Position numbers and translations under genes: made by a program. Below are positions 7,970-15,828 of a stretch of 64,000 bases of DNA, in pieces (within the stretch, counting starts at the first letter, position 1; every line of letters starts with the position of its first letter). The notes below the pieces were generated by a model. It was not told the origin of the DNA and ran no database searches. It worked only from the letters and a program-made list of their open reading frames with translations. The stretch is from Thermotalea metallivorans (GTDB taxonomy: Bacteria; Bacillota; Clostridia; Peptostreptococcales; Thermotaleaceae), in the NCBI RefSeq assembly GCF_001562415.1, contig NZ_LOEE01000028.1, forward strand, positions 62,001-126,000. The letters are read 5' to 3'.

Positions 7970-8980
7970 ATGATTTGGAAAAAACAGCCTTTGGCAGTGG
8001 AAATAAAAAGGAACTATGGTTTTGATGTCTATGGCATGGTGACGCAACAGAGCGGTTGGTTATTGGAAACAAACCGGGGAAAATTTCAACTGAAGGCCCT
8101 TGGTTCCAGTGAGGCAGAAATACTTTTTCATTATTCCATATACCAGTACCTAAAGGGGAAAGGATTTCAACAGCTTTTGGATGTTCTTGCCACAAGGGAT
8201 GGGAAGCCTTACATGGTTACGGAGGAAGGCCCCTTTCAAATGGTTGCATGGGAGGAATATAAATCCATCACATATGATGATGGAACAGACCTGCAGAGGG
8301 TAATAAAGATCATGGCGGATTTTCATAAATCTTCCCAGGGCTTTAAGGCCATTGCCGGAAGCAAAGTAAGAACGGAATGGGGAAGATGGCCTTGGGTGTT
8401 TCAGGGGTACTGCACCTTAGGAAATAAAATGAAGCAGCTTCTTAGGGAAAAACATCGCCCGGAAAAAACAGAAAAGGCGATCTTGGAGAGTATCGACAAC
8501 CATTTGGAAATGGGGCATCAATGCATCATGATGCTCAAAGAAACGCCTTACCTCGATATTGTGGAGGAATCTATGAAAAAGAGGGAGCTGTGCATCCACC
8601 GTTGGAGTGAGAAAAATTTTATAAAGAATCAGGAGCAAGAGATAAAGATCTTTTCCTTAGAAGATGCCAAGCATGACATCAAAATCATCGATGTGGCCGA
8701 TTTGATTCTGGAGAATCTGGAAAGGAGCGAGAAAATTCCAGACATCTTAGGGGAATATCATGCCCATAATCCTTTGAGCAATGATGAAATTAAAATCATT
8801 CAGGCCTATATCCGATTTCCCCACGAATACTTTAAAGTGATAGAAAAATATTATAAAAATAAAAGCAGCGGGTCCGACAATTATTGGAATAAAAAATTAA
8901 AAAAGGCATTAAAAGCAGAAAAAATGAAGAAAAATTTAATGGATCTCAACTTGTCCGGGGTGGTGAGGAATGATGCATGA
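7970..8980 (+). CDS. CotS-like protein, probable pseudokinase
   Basis: A 336-residue paralog of the flanking CotS proteins, recognisable by the QGFKAIAGSKVRTEWGRWPW region and the C-terminal IRFPHEYFKVIEKYYKNK block. The catalytic loop that reads HxDxxxxN in its neighbours is LCIHRWSEKNFI here: the His and Asn remain but the catalytic Asp position is Trp. The DFD metal motif is also lost, being replaced by an insertion with SLEDAKHDIKIIDVADL. It should therefore not transfer phosphate. Binding or structural function is the likeliest role. It overlaps the following gene by 11 nt and follows the coiled-coil gene by 18 nt. Confidence 0.78.
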   Translation: MIWKKQPLAVEIKRNYGFDVYGMVTQQSGWLLETNRGKFQLKALGSSEAEILFHYSIYQYLKGKGFQQLLDVLATRDGKPYMVTEEGPFQMVAWEEYKSITYDDGTDLQRVIKIMADFHKSSQGFKAIAGSKVRTEWGRWPWVFQGYCTLGNKMKQLLREKHRPEKTEKAILESIDNHLEMGHQCIMMLKETPYLDIVEESMKKRELCIHRWSEKNFIKNQEQEIKIFSLEDAKHDIKIIDVADLILENLERSEKIPDILGEYHAHNPLSNDEIKIIQAYIRFPHEYFKVIEKYYKNKSSGSDNYWNKKLKKALKAEKMKKNLMDLNLSGVVRNDA

Positions 8981-10028
8981 GCCTGTGGAATGGAGCAGAG
9001 AGGAGGAAGTAGAAATTCTGGTAGACTATATACTGACACCCAATGTATTCAGAGCCTATGGACTAAAGGTAATCGATATTGTACCGAAGAGAGGAATTTA
9101 TCGGATCGAAACGGATCAGGGCTTCAAATGCTTAAAAAAAATGAAATCAGATCCAAAAAATATATACTTTACCAATGATGCCATTGAACATCTGATAAAA
9201 AACGGATTTTACAAAGTTTCAAGAATCCGCAGGACCCTGGACGGCAACCTATTTTTGAGTGATGGAGAAGATGCCTATCTGATGACGGATTGGATTGACG
9301 GAAGAGAATGTGACTATGAAAATCCCATTGAATTGGATATTGCCGTAAAGACATTGGCAGAACTTCATCGAGCCTCCAAGGGTTTTACCCCGTTCCATCA
9401 TGATCCTAGCAGGGATTTACTGGGGAAATGGCCTCAAATTTTCAAAGCCCGATGTGATGAATTGATGGAAATGAAAGGAATGGCACAAAAAAAGCAAGAT
9501 AAGATAAAGTTTGATGAAGTTTTTTTAAAGTTTGTGGACTATTACTATGAGGAAGCTCAAGAAGCCGTGGCGTGTTTTGAACAATTTGATTATCAAGGAC
9601 TAGTGGAACAAGCTAGGAAAGAAAAAAGTTTTTGCCATAATGATTATGCGTATCATAATGTTTTGGTGTCCTATGACCATAAGGATGTGGCTATACTAGA
9701 TTTTGATTATTGTGTTTTTGATCTAAGAATCAATGATATTGCCAGTATCATCCAAAGAAATCTCAAAAAATGTTTTTGGTACATCGGCCGAGCAGAATTT
9801 ATTTTAGACAGCTATCATCGGCAGGATCGCTTAAGCCAGGATGAACTCAAGGGAATCTACGCATACTTGAAATTTCCCACGGATTTTTGGAGGATTGCCA
9901 GTCAGTTTTATATAGAAAATAAATCGTGGAGTGCCGAAACCTACATGGGGAAGATTCTACAGAAGTCCGAGTGGAAAGAATTACGGGAAGATTTTTTGCA
10001 GGAATTCAAAGAAATGACCGGAATGTAA
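8970..10028 (+). CDS. CotS-family spore coat kinase-fold protein
   Basis: A 352-residue CotS-type protein with an intact catalytic loop FCHNDYAYHNVL (about residue 218) and ILDFDYCVFD metal motif. WIDGRECDYENP and ASKGFTPFHHDPSRD match the group. The start overlaps the upstream pseudokinase by 11 nt; ATG 8973 is an equally possible start. It closes the operon, and a hairpin spans its stop codon. Substrate unknown; a kinase/pseudokinase pair translated by coupling suggests a complex. Confidence 0.85.
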   Translation: MMHEPVEWSREEEVEILVDYILTPNVFRAYGLKVIDIVPKRGIYRIETDQGFKCLKKMKSDPKNIYFTNDAIEHLIKNGFYKVSRIRRTLDGNLFLSDGEDAYLMTDWIDGRECDYENPIELDIAVKTLAELHRASKGFTPFHHDPSRDLLGKWPQIFKARCDELMEMKGMAQKKQDKIKFDEVFLKFVDYYYEEAQEAVACFEQFDYQGLVEQARKEKSFCHNDYAYHNVLVSYDHKDVAILDFDYCVFDLRINDIASIIQRNLKKCFWYIGRAEFILDSYHRQDRLSQDELKGIYAYLKFPTDFWRIASQFYIENKSWSAETYMGKILQKSEWKELREDFLQEFKEMTGM

Positions 10029-10044
10029 CTCCGGTCATTTTCTA
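10012..10044 (+). terminator. Terminator spanning the stop codon of the last operon CotS gene
   Basis: AAATGACCGGA pairs perfectly with TCCGGTCATTT around a 7-nt loop that contains the TAA stop. The T tail is short (TTTTCT). Confidence 0.65.
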
Positions 10045-10118
10045 TGGGGATTATGGGTATAAGGAAATTGCAAGCCTTGAAAAGGGTGCATCCGGTTGAT
10101 GGCGATAATTTTGTGCAG

Positions 10119-10355
10119 TTAGCAGCGAGATTCACACTGTTTTTTAATGGCCCTGACTTCCTTTTCATAACATTTGTCCAAGGCATCCAATTCATCTTTC
10201 AATGCTTTTAAGCGGCATTCGGTGTCTTTGATTGCTTCTTTCAAGGCACATCTTTTTCTGCAGTATTCTTCTTCGAGCCTGCATAAAAGAGCTTTGCATT
10301 TTTCACGGTCTCTATCTATACATTTGCATTTTGGCCGGTGATGCTTGTGGCTCAT
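10119..10355 (-). CDS. Small Cys-rich coiled-coil protein
   Basis: A 78-residue protein starting MSHKHHRPKCKCIDRDREK, preceded on the minus strand by GGGAGGT, a convincing ribosome binding site. Eight Cys are spread through an otherwise Lys/Glu-rich helical sequence that ends in ESRC. No known family is recognised. It lies between CotS-type genes, and the combination of histidine, cysteine and charged helix resembles small spore coat or exosporium proteins that become disulfide-linked. That assignment is by context only. The shared gap to the convergent CotS gene contains only the terminator. Confidence 0.6.
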   Translation of the reverse strand: MSHKHHRPKCKCIDRDREKCKALLCRLEEEYCRKRCALKEAIKDTECRLKALKDELDALDKCYEKEVRAIKKQCESRC

Positions 10356-10794
10356 ATATATACCTCCCTTATTTTGATATGGGTCCTTCCCCTACCAATA
10401 TATTCTGTCCAATGAAAAGTGTTAAAAAATCTTTCTTAAAGAAAATGATAAATAAGGAAATAATCAATGCTCAGGGGAAGTCTTTGCATCATTTTTTTAG
10501 ACATACAACGGGAAAGTTTGATTTATGCCTTTATGAAGATAGGTTTTTTATGGAGCAAATGCTTTGTTGCCAGCTACCAGTCATCAGCCACCAGTACTGG
10601 TAGCTGGTAACTGATAACTGGCGGCGAACTGCGATTCAAAAAATATAATCTTTTCAAGTGAATTCAATTTTGAAGTTGTAAATCTATATATTCGATAGGG
10701 AGATGAAAAATTGCTGCATCCTCACAGGGAGAAATACAGTATAATAAAGTTATGGTAGTTTTCAGCGGAATGAAAATGATTGGAGGAGGATGTC
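10356..10794. other. 439-bp gap upstream of the threonine aldolase gene
   Basis: No gene is supported here. The tract 10565-10635 is one of the dispersed word repeats (CCAGCTACCAG, GGTAGCTGGTAACTG, ATAACTGGCGG). A TATAAT at 10740-10745 lies 50 bp upstream of the aldolase start but lacks a convincing -35, so the promoter is undecided. Confidence 0.5.
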
Positions 10795-11823
10795 ATGCGG
10801 TGGATTGATTTAAGGAGCGACACAGTAACCGTACCTACGGATGCCATGCGGGAAGCCATGTACAGAGCGGAGGTGGGCGACGATGTATATGGAGACGATC
10901 CTACGGTAAAAAAATTAGAGGAATATGCGGCAGAGTTGTTGGGAAAGGAGGCAGCCATTTTTGTTCCCAGCGGAACCTTTGGGAATCAGCTAGCCCTTTT
11001 TACCCACTGCAAACGGGGGGATGAAGTAATTCTGTCGGATGATTGCCACATCGTTATGCACGAGGTGGGAGGGGCCTCGGTCATAGCCGGGGTACAGCTA
11101 AGAACCCTGGCAACCCATAAGGGAGAGATGAATCCCGAAGAAGTAGCTTCCAAAATAAGGGGGGAAGATATCCATTATCCTTCCACAGGATTAATTTGTC
11201 TGGAGAATGCCCACTCCAACGGCAGAGTTATATCCCTTGACAATATGAAGGGTGTCTGGGAAATTGCCAAAAGACATGATATTCCAGTTCATTTGGATGG
11301 TGCAAGGGTTTTTAATGCAGCCGTTGCTCTGGAGGTGGATGTAAAAGAGATTACAAAATACTGCGATTCCGTCATGTGTTGTCTTTCCAAGGGGCTTTGT
11401 GCTCCCGTAGGATCTATTCTGGCAGGGTCCAAGGTCTTTATAGACCGGGCGAGGAAAGGGAGAAAACTGATGGGCGGGGGTCTGCGCCAGACTGGATTTT
11501 TGGCGGCTGCTGGTTTGGTAGCTTTAAGGGATATGATCAAGCGGTTGAAGGAAGACCATGACAATGCCCTGCTCCTAGGAAGGGAACTTTCAAACATTCC
11601 CGGCATTCGAGTGAATTTGGAGGATATCCATATCAATATGGTATTCTTTGATATGAAGGAAACGGGATATGATTCCGACAAACTGGTGGAAAGATTTTTG
11701 GAGAGAGGGATTAAGATCAATCCCGGGGAAGATGGTATGATGCGTTTTGTAACCAACTATTGGGTAAGCAAAGAAGACATTTATCATGTGGTAGCGGTCA
11801 TGAGGGAAGTGCTGGGAACATAA
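10795..11823 (+). CDS. ltaE: Low-specificity L-threonine aldolase
   Basis: PLP enzyme (fold type I, beta-eliminating-lyase superfamily) that cleaves L-threonine or L-allo-threonine to glycine and acetaldehyde. The start RWIDLRSDTVTVPTDAMREA is the family's N-terminal block. FVPSGTFGNQLA near residue 60 and the histidine in SDDCHIVMHE line the active site; HLDGARVFNA holds the PLP-binding Asp/Arg region. The Schiff-base lysine is K199 in CCLSKGL. At 342 residues it has the usual length. The start chosen is ATG 10795, which has GGAGGAGG five nt upstream; a TTG at 10780 would place the ribosome binding site inside the gene. It stands alone between spore-surface genes; a link to them is not evident. 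Confidence 0.9.
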   Translation: MRWIDLRSDTVTVPTDAMREAMYRAEVGDDVYGDDPTVKKLEEYAAELLGKEAAIFVPSGTFGNQLALFTHCKRGDEVILSDDCHIVMHEVGGASVIAGVQLRTLATHKGEMNPEEVASKIRGEDIHYPSTGLICLENAHSNGRVISLDNMKGVWEIAKRHDIPVHLDGARVFNAAVALEVDVKEITKYCDSVMCCLSKGLCAPVGSILAGSKVFIDRARKGRKLMGGGLRQTGFLAAAGLVALRDMIKRLKEDHDNALLLGRELSNIPGIRVNLEDIHINMVFFDMKETGYDSDKLVERFLERGIKINPGEDGMMRFVTNYWVSKEDIYHVVAVMREVLGT

Positions 11824-11844
11824 TTTCTCAAACAAAAGACAAAG

Positions 11845-11885
11845 GAATACAGCTAACTGGCAGCTGGCAGATGGTGGCTGAAGAA
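11845..11885. repeat. Short copy of the intergenic word repeat
   Basis: CAGCTAACTGGCAGCTGGCA uses the same short words as the longer tracts. The rest of the gap to 12118 is A/T-rich, with no gene supported. Confidence 0.4.
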
Positions 11886-12118
11886 AAGGGGTACAGGCAT
11901 GAACAGGAAAATTATTACATGGAATAAACGGGAAATAAATCAAAAAATTCTAAAATAAAATAATTTACAAAAATGCAAAACGATGTCTTATTTTCATGGA
12001 ATTTCTTTTTTATCCATCCATTCATAAATTTATTAGATTTTACAGGGTGTAAAGGATAGAAAAATTTTAAACAATATGAGTAGGATAAAAAATATTTATC
12101 CATGAAAGGAGACCGAGT

Positions 12119-12655
12119 ATGAGATTCAATAAATATATTTTCAAAGCGGTTGTTTTCTTTCTCATTTTTTCTCTTTTAATCGTAGGTTGTACACCTGCGC
12201 GAAGGCCGGTTCCAAGTCCAACGCCACCTACAACACCGGCGCCTGAAACTGCACCAATGAAACCTGATAACACGAATGTTCCCAATGAAGATATCGGTTC
12301 CGCAAGGAATATTGGCAACGATATGAATAGGGCGATGGAAACAAGAATTTTAAGGGAAGTAGAAAGGATTGAAGGGGTAAGAAATGCAGCGGTGCTGGTG
12401 AATAATAATACTGCATATATTGGAGTGGATTTAGGAACGAATGTACCGGATACAAGGGTAGATGCTATTCGAAAAGAAGTTGTTCAAAGGGTGACATCGC
12501 TGGAACCAAGCTTAGGGCCCATTTATGTATCTGCAAATCCCGATGTAGTAGGAAGATTAAGGGCCTACGGCAGAGATATCCGTGCAGGAAGGCCAATTTC
12601 CGGTTTTATTGATCAAATCGAAGAATTATTTAGAAGACCAGTGCCGAGAACGTAG
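12119..12655 (+). CDS. YhcN/YlaJ-family sporulation lipoprotein
   Basis: A 178-residue lipoprotein. A signal peptide ends in the lipobox LIVGC (Cys about residue 24), followed by a Pro/Thr-rich linker (PTPPTTPAPETAP). The YhcN domain covers residues about 70-155, with the typical ILREVERIEGVRNAAVLVNN opening and YVSANPDVVGRLRAYGRDI close. YhcN-type proteins are found in spore inner membranes; the domain belongs to the broader BON-like secretin-helper fold. ATG has GAAAGGAG upstream. Not tightly linked to neighbours; a hairpin terminator follows. Confidence 0.88.
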   Translation: MRFNKYIFKAVVFFLIFSLLIVGCTPARRPVPSPTPPTTPAPETAPMKPDNTNVPNEDIGSARNIGNDMNRAMETRILREVERIEGVRNAAVLVNNNTAYIGVDLGTNVPDTRVDAIRKEVVQRVTSLEPSLGPIYVSANPDVVGRLRAYGRDIRAGRPISGFIDQIEELFRRPVPRT

Positions 12656-12704
12656 CCATAGGAATTAGCAGCCAAATAATAGGAAATGCAAGATATGATG
12701 TTGG

Positions 12705-12735
12705 ATGGGAAGTCGTAATGCTTCCCATTCGTTTT
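12705..12735 (+). terminator. Terminator after the YhcN-type gene
   Basis: ATGGGAAG pairs with CTTCCCAT around an 8-nt loop, followed by TCGTTTTG. The T tract is short. Confidence 0.5.
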
Positions 12736-12839
12736 GCTATGAAATTTCAAAGATGAAACAGCAAATAATCCTAAAAAAAATCTTTCCTGTGCCCGATGAA
12801 ACTTCCTCAGCATAGTATATATGGGAGGAGGGATGCGAA

Positions 12840-13835
12840 TTGGAAACAAAAATAGGAGAGATTGCCAGAAGATTTGGATTAAAGGTGAGCACAATCATTC
12901 CTCTCCGGGCAGTATATTTGGTGGACAGCAATGAAGGACGCTTTTGCTTGAAAAAAATTAATTACAAGGAAGATAAACTTTTGTTTTTATACGGGGCAAA
13001 GGAATACCTGGCTGAAAACGGATTTGACCGCACAGACCGTTATCGAACGGTTTACCGCAAACCTTTTGTCAAGTATAAGGATGATCTCTACATCATGACA
13101 AAGTGGATAGACGGAAGGGAGTGCGATTTTCATAACCCTTTGGAGATCCAAGAGGCAGCAAGAAACTTGGGGAGATTCCACATAGCCTCCAAAGGATATG
13201 TGGCCCTTGAAAACAGCAAGGCAAAATCGGATTTGGGAAAGTGGACAAAGATTTATCTTCAGCGCTGTGAAGATTTGATCTATATCAAAAATCTGGTGAA
13301 GATGAAGTCGGTCAAGGATACGGTAGACACTTTGTTTTTAAGGAATGTAGATACGTGCTACAGAATGGGACTCAGTGCCGTACAAATGCTTCAGGGCAAC
13401 GGATATTTCGAGCAGGTGGAGGAAGAGGAAAAGGAATACTATTTATGCCATCATGATTATACTTATCACAATATTATTGTAGATATGGAAGGAAATCAGC
13501 ATGTTATTGACTTTGACTACTGCAAATATGAGCTGAGATGTTATGATCTGGCCCATTTGATTATGAGGAATATAAGAAGGTTTTATTGGGATTTTGATAT
13601 GGCCATGGAACTGATAGACAGCTACCATCAAGTAAGAAGCTTGTCTGACCGGGAATTGAAGCTGATGGCAACCTTATTTCAATTTCCTCAAAGATTTTGG
13701 CGCGTTTGCAACCGGTATTACTATGAAAAATATGGTTGGACGGAGGATGTATTTTTGCGGTATTTAGAAGAAACAATAGGAGATATGCCCTTCCAGATAG
13801 ATTTCCTAGAAAAATATTATAAGAAATTTATGTAG
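12840..13835 (+). CDS. CotS-family spore coat kinase-fold protein
   Basis: Fourth CotS-type gene of the district, 331 residues, starting at TTG with GGGAGGAGGGATG upstream. Catalytic loop LCHHDYTYHNII (about residue 205) and VIDFDYCKYE metal motif are intact; WIDGRECDFHNP and the LGKWTKIYLQRCEDL region are conserved with the paralogs at 6504 and 8970. It is monocistronic. CATAGTATA at 12811-12819 resembles a sporulation -10 (CATANNNTA), but no matching -35 was found. Substrate unknown. Confidence 0.85.
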   Translation: METKIGEIARRFGLKVSTIIPLRAVYLVDSNEGRFCLKKINYKEDKLLFLYGAKEYLAENGFDRTDRYRTVYRKPFVKYKDDLYIMTKWIDGRECDFHNPLEIQEAARNLGRFHIASKGYVALENSKAKSDLGKWTKIYLQRCEDLIYIKNLVKMKSVKDTVDTLFLRNVDTCYRMGLSAVQMLQGNGYFEQVEEEEKEYYLCHHDYTYHNIIVDMEGNQHVIDFDYCKYELRCYDLAHLIMRNIRRFYWDFDMAMELIDSYHQVRSLSDRELKLMATLFQFPQRFWRVCNRYYYEKYGWTEDVFLRYLEETIGDMPFQIDFLEKYYKKFM

Positions 13836-13875
13836 CATCGAATATGGGAAAAAGTAAGCAATAAAATGTTCCGAA

Positions 13876-13978
13876 ACCCTTGAGATGTAGGCTTCGCCGC
13901 CAAAGGGGGATAGGGGGTAGCCTATAGAAAATGCTTAATTGTTGCTAGCCCCTTATTGCTAACCGCTAACCGCCATAA
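13876..13978. repeat. Intergenic repeats between convergent genes
   Basis: 13876-13900 is 22 of 25 identical to 30188-30212 (ACCCTTGAGAT..GGCTTCG.CGC), which is one half of a long hairpin at that second site. From 13925 the word repeat follows (GTTGCTAGCC, TTGCTAACCGCTAACCG) and runs into the end of the glycosyltransferase gene. Confidence 0.55.
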
Positions 13979-14750
13979 AAGCATCTAGCAGGTCAAAACG
14001 CCTGTTTTTATGATAGCCTGTAAAAATGATGCCATCATATCCTCGGGTCCTCTCTTTGCCTTTATAGAATTGTACAGCTTCGATGCAGTCTCCGATGATG
14101 GTTTTTGCAATTTGATGGGCGTGAAATTCATCCCTTGTGGTAGATTGAAGCAAAGCAGCAGGAATCGCAGCAGAAGCGGAAATGTTGAAGTTGTTTTTTA
14201 CGGCCATGGCCAATACCACAGGAGGAATGGCAAATTCTACAATGGGGACTTTCTCCAATAATCTTCTGGAGACTCCATGGGGGCCATGGCTTGGATTGGC
14301 ATAGCCGATTTTGTCGTAGATACCCAACTCCAGGTTCAGCTGCTTCCGAAAGGAGAGCAGCATTTTTGCCATGGAGCTTTTTGCAGTTTCTTCGGGATAA
14401 CAATTGGTTAACGCCATGTCTATTTTTTCTTCTCTCAGGCCTTTGATCAGTGCATTGATATGCCCGGCAATATCACCATTCATATCACCGTCTACAAAGA
14501 CCACACCCTCCGCATCTTCTTTGCGGGCAATCCAAGCCCCTGCTGCCCTAGGCACATCCATGCCTAGAGGTTTATTAAAATATACCGCCTCCATGGAAGG
14601 GGCATTAAAATTTTTTACAACTTCCAGAGAATTGTCTTCACATCCGTTCAATATGACGATGATCTTGTCGCTCTTGGTAGACAGGAGCATCTCTAAAGTC
14701 TGACCAATCTTATTTTCTTCATTTTTGACGGGTACTACCGTATAAATCAT
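13959..14750 (-). CDS. Glycosyltransferase family 2
   Basis: A 263-residue GT-A-fold transferase. It opens YTVVPVKNEENKIGQTLEML, the nucleotide-binding start of GT2 enzymes, and carries VVFVDGDMNGD near residue 85, the expected DxD metal site. There is no membrane helix. The product is unknown. It converges on the CotS gene at 12840 and could modify spore or cell surface polymers as the GT4 enzyme may do. No strong ribosome binding site was apparent beyond AAGGGG upstream of the ATG. Confidence 0.8.
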   Translation of the reverse strand: MIYTVVPVKNEENKIGQTLEMLLSTKSDKIIVILNGCEDNSLEVVKNFNAPSMEAVYFNKPLGMDVPRAAGAWIARKEDAEGVVFVDGDMNGDIAGHINALIKGLREEKIDMALTNCYPEETAKSSMAKMLLSFRKQLNLELGIYDKIGYANPSHGPHGVSRRLLEKVPIVEFAIPPVVLAMAVKNNFNISASAAIPAALLQSTTRDEFHAHQIAKTIIGDCIEAVQFYKGKERTRGYDGIIFTGYHKNRRFDLLDAFMAVSG

Positions 14751-14958
14751 GACAATTACCCCTTCTATGTTCTATTACTATATATTACGAAGTCCATCAT
14801 GTAAAGGTGATGTTCCATATAGTGTGCAAAAAAGCGGACACTCTTCTATAAAAATAAACAGAAAAAAGTTAAATTATTAACAAATCAAAAGGCTACTTGT
14901 GAAAGAAAAAAAGGGTAAAATGCTGAAAAAATTGAGGATTTTAAAAAGCTATGCAAAA

Positions 14959-14975
14959 TTGGCATCATCATTGCA
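14959..14975 (+). promoter_or_regulatory. Sigma-54 promoter of the maoC-like gene
   Basis: TTGGCATCATCATTGCA, with GG and GC separated by exactly 10 nt, matches the -24/-12 consensus YTGGCAC-N5-TTGCW. The start codon lies 57 nt downstream. It implies activation by an enhancer-binding protein, most simply the one encoded at 20690. Confidence 0.8.
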
Positions 14976-15031
14976 ATAAAAATGAACATAGAAATAAACA
15001 GTTAATTAACAAACAAAAGGGGGTTCTCTTT

Positions 15032-15451
15032 ATGGCAAAAACCTATGATCAAATCCAAATCGGCGATCAAGCCAGCTTTGAAAAAACTGTAACGGAAACG
15101 GACGTCTATCTTTTTGCGGGCATCACGGGAGACCTGAATCCTGCCCACATCAATCAAAGAGTTTCTGAAGAAACAATGTTTAAGGGAAGAATTGCCCATG
15201 GGATGTTGTCGGCAGGATTTATTTCTGCAGTATTGGGCATGCAGCTCCCGGGACCCGGGACCATCTATATATCCCAGGAGCTCAAATTTACGGCGCCTGT
15301 TTACATCGGAGATACAGTGAAGGCTGTAGCAGAAGTGATTGAAAAAATGGAGAAAGGGAGAATCAAGCTGAAAACAACTTGCTACAATCAGCATGGTGCG
15401 GTGGTGTTGGACGGTGTTGCAGTGGTGATGGCACCGAAAAAAGTATGTTAA
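15032..15451 (+). CDS. MaoC-like (R)-specific enoyl-CoA hydratase
   Basis: A 139-residue hot-dog-fold protein of the MaoC/PhaJ group, which hydrates trans-2-enoyl-CoA to (R)-3-hydroxyacyl-CoA or acts in reverse. The hydratase motif is clear: FAGITGDLNPAHIN with the catalytic Asp and His, then GRIAHGMLSAGF. Length fits single-domain PhaJ. The start is ATG 15032 after AAAAGGGGG; an upstream frame extension to 14951 contains the sigma-54 promoter and is not coding. It is the first gene of a co-regulated set that includes a CoA-transferase, a permease, a thiolase and a ketoacyl-CoA reductase; (R)-3-hydroxybutyryl-CoA would be the shared intermediate. Confidence 0.88.
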   Translation: MAKTYDQIQIGDQASFEKTVTETDVYLFAGITGDLNPAHINQRVSEETMFKGRIAHGMLSAGFISAVLGMQLPGPGTIYISQELKFTAPVYIGDTVKAVAEVIEKMEKGRIKLKTTCYNQHGAVVLDGVAVVMAPKKVC

Positions 15452-15828
15452 AATAATATCTTTTTACCATTTGGCGGAAAAGGAGCTTGTAAAAGAATAT
15501 GTTCATTTGATGAACACAGACAGAATTTTTAGAATAGTGAAAAACAAAGGAAATTTCATTGCTAGGAGCAAAGGATGCTATGTAAAGAAAATGAACATGC
15601 AAAAGGAAATGAATACCCATTTCTGGGAATAAAATGTTTATTGTTGGCAAGGACTATGGAAAGATATCATGGACAATGGGATTTGAACGGCATTGCAAAA
15701 CATAATGATCTATCCAAGGATTTGCCGGGGGACAAATTCCTTTTTATTCCATGGGTCTGTTTACTTGGCATAAAAATTGCTTTGACAGCATGTATGAAAA
15801 CATTTTCAAAGAAAGGAAGGTTGTTTGC
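15452..15828. other. 377-bp gap with a palindrome and a sigma-54 promoter
   Basis: Contains TGTTCAT-TTG-ATGAACA at 15500-15516, a perfect 7-3-7 palindrome about 250 bp upstream of the sigma-54 promoter at 15765. It is placed where an enhancer (UAS) for the activator would be. No matching palindrome was found at the other three promoters, so the role is unproven. No gene is supported. Confidence 0.4.
15765..15781 (+). promoter_or_regulatory. Sigma-54 promoter of the CoA-transferase gene
   Basis: TTGGCATAAAAATTGCT with the exact 10-nt GG-to-GC spacing. The gene starts 48 nt downstream at GTG 15829. Confidence 0.8.

Noticed and set aside
10232-10603. 123-codon plus-strand frame
   Set aside because: Lies across the Cys-rich gene and a word-repeat tract; no ribosome binding site or family.
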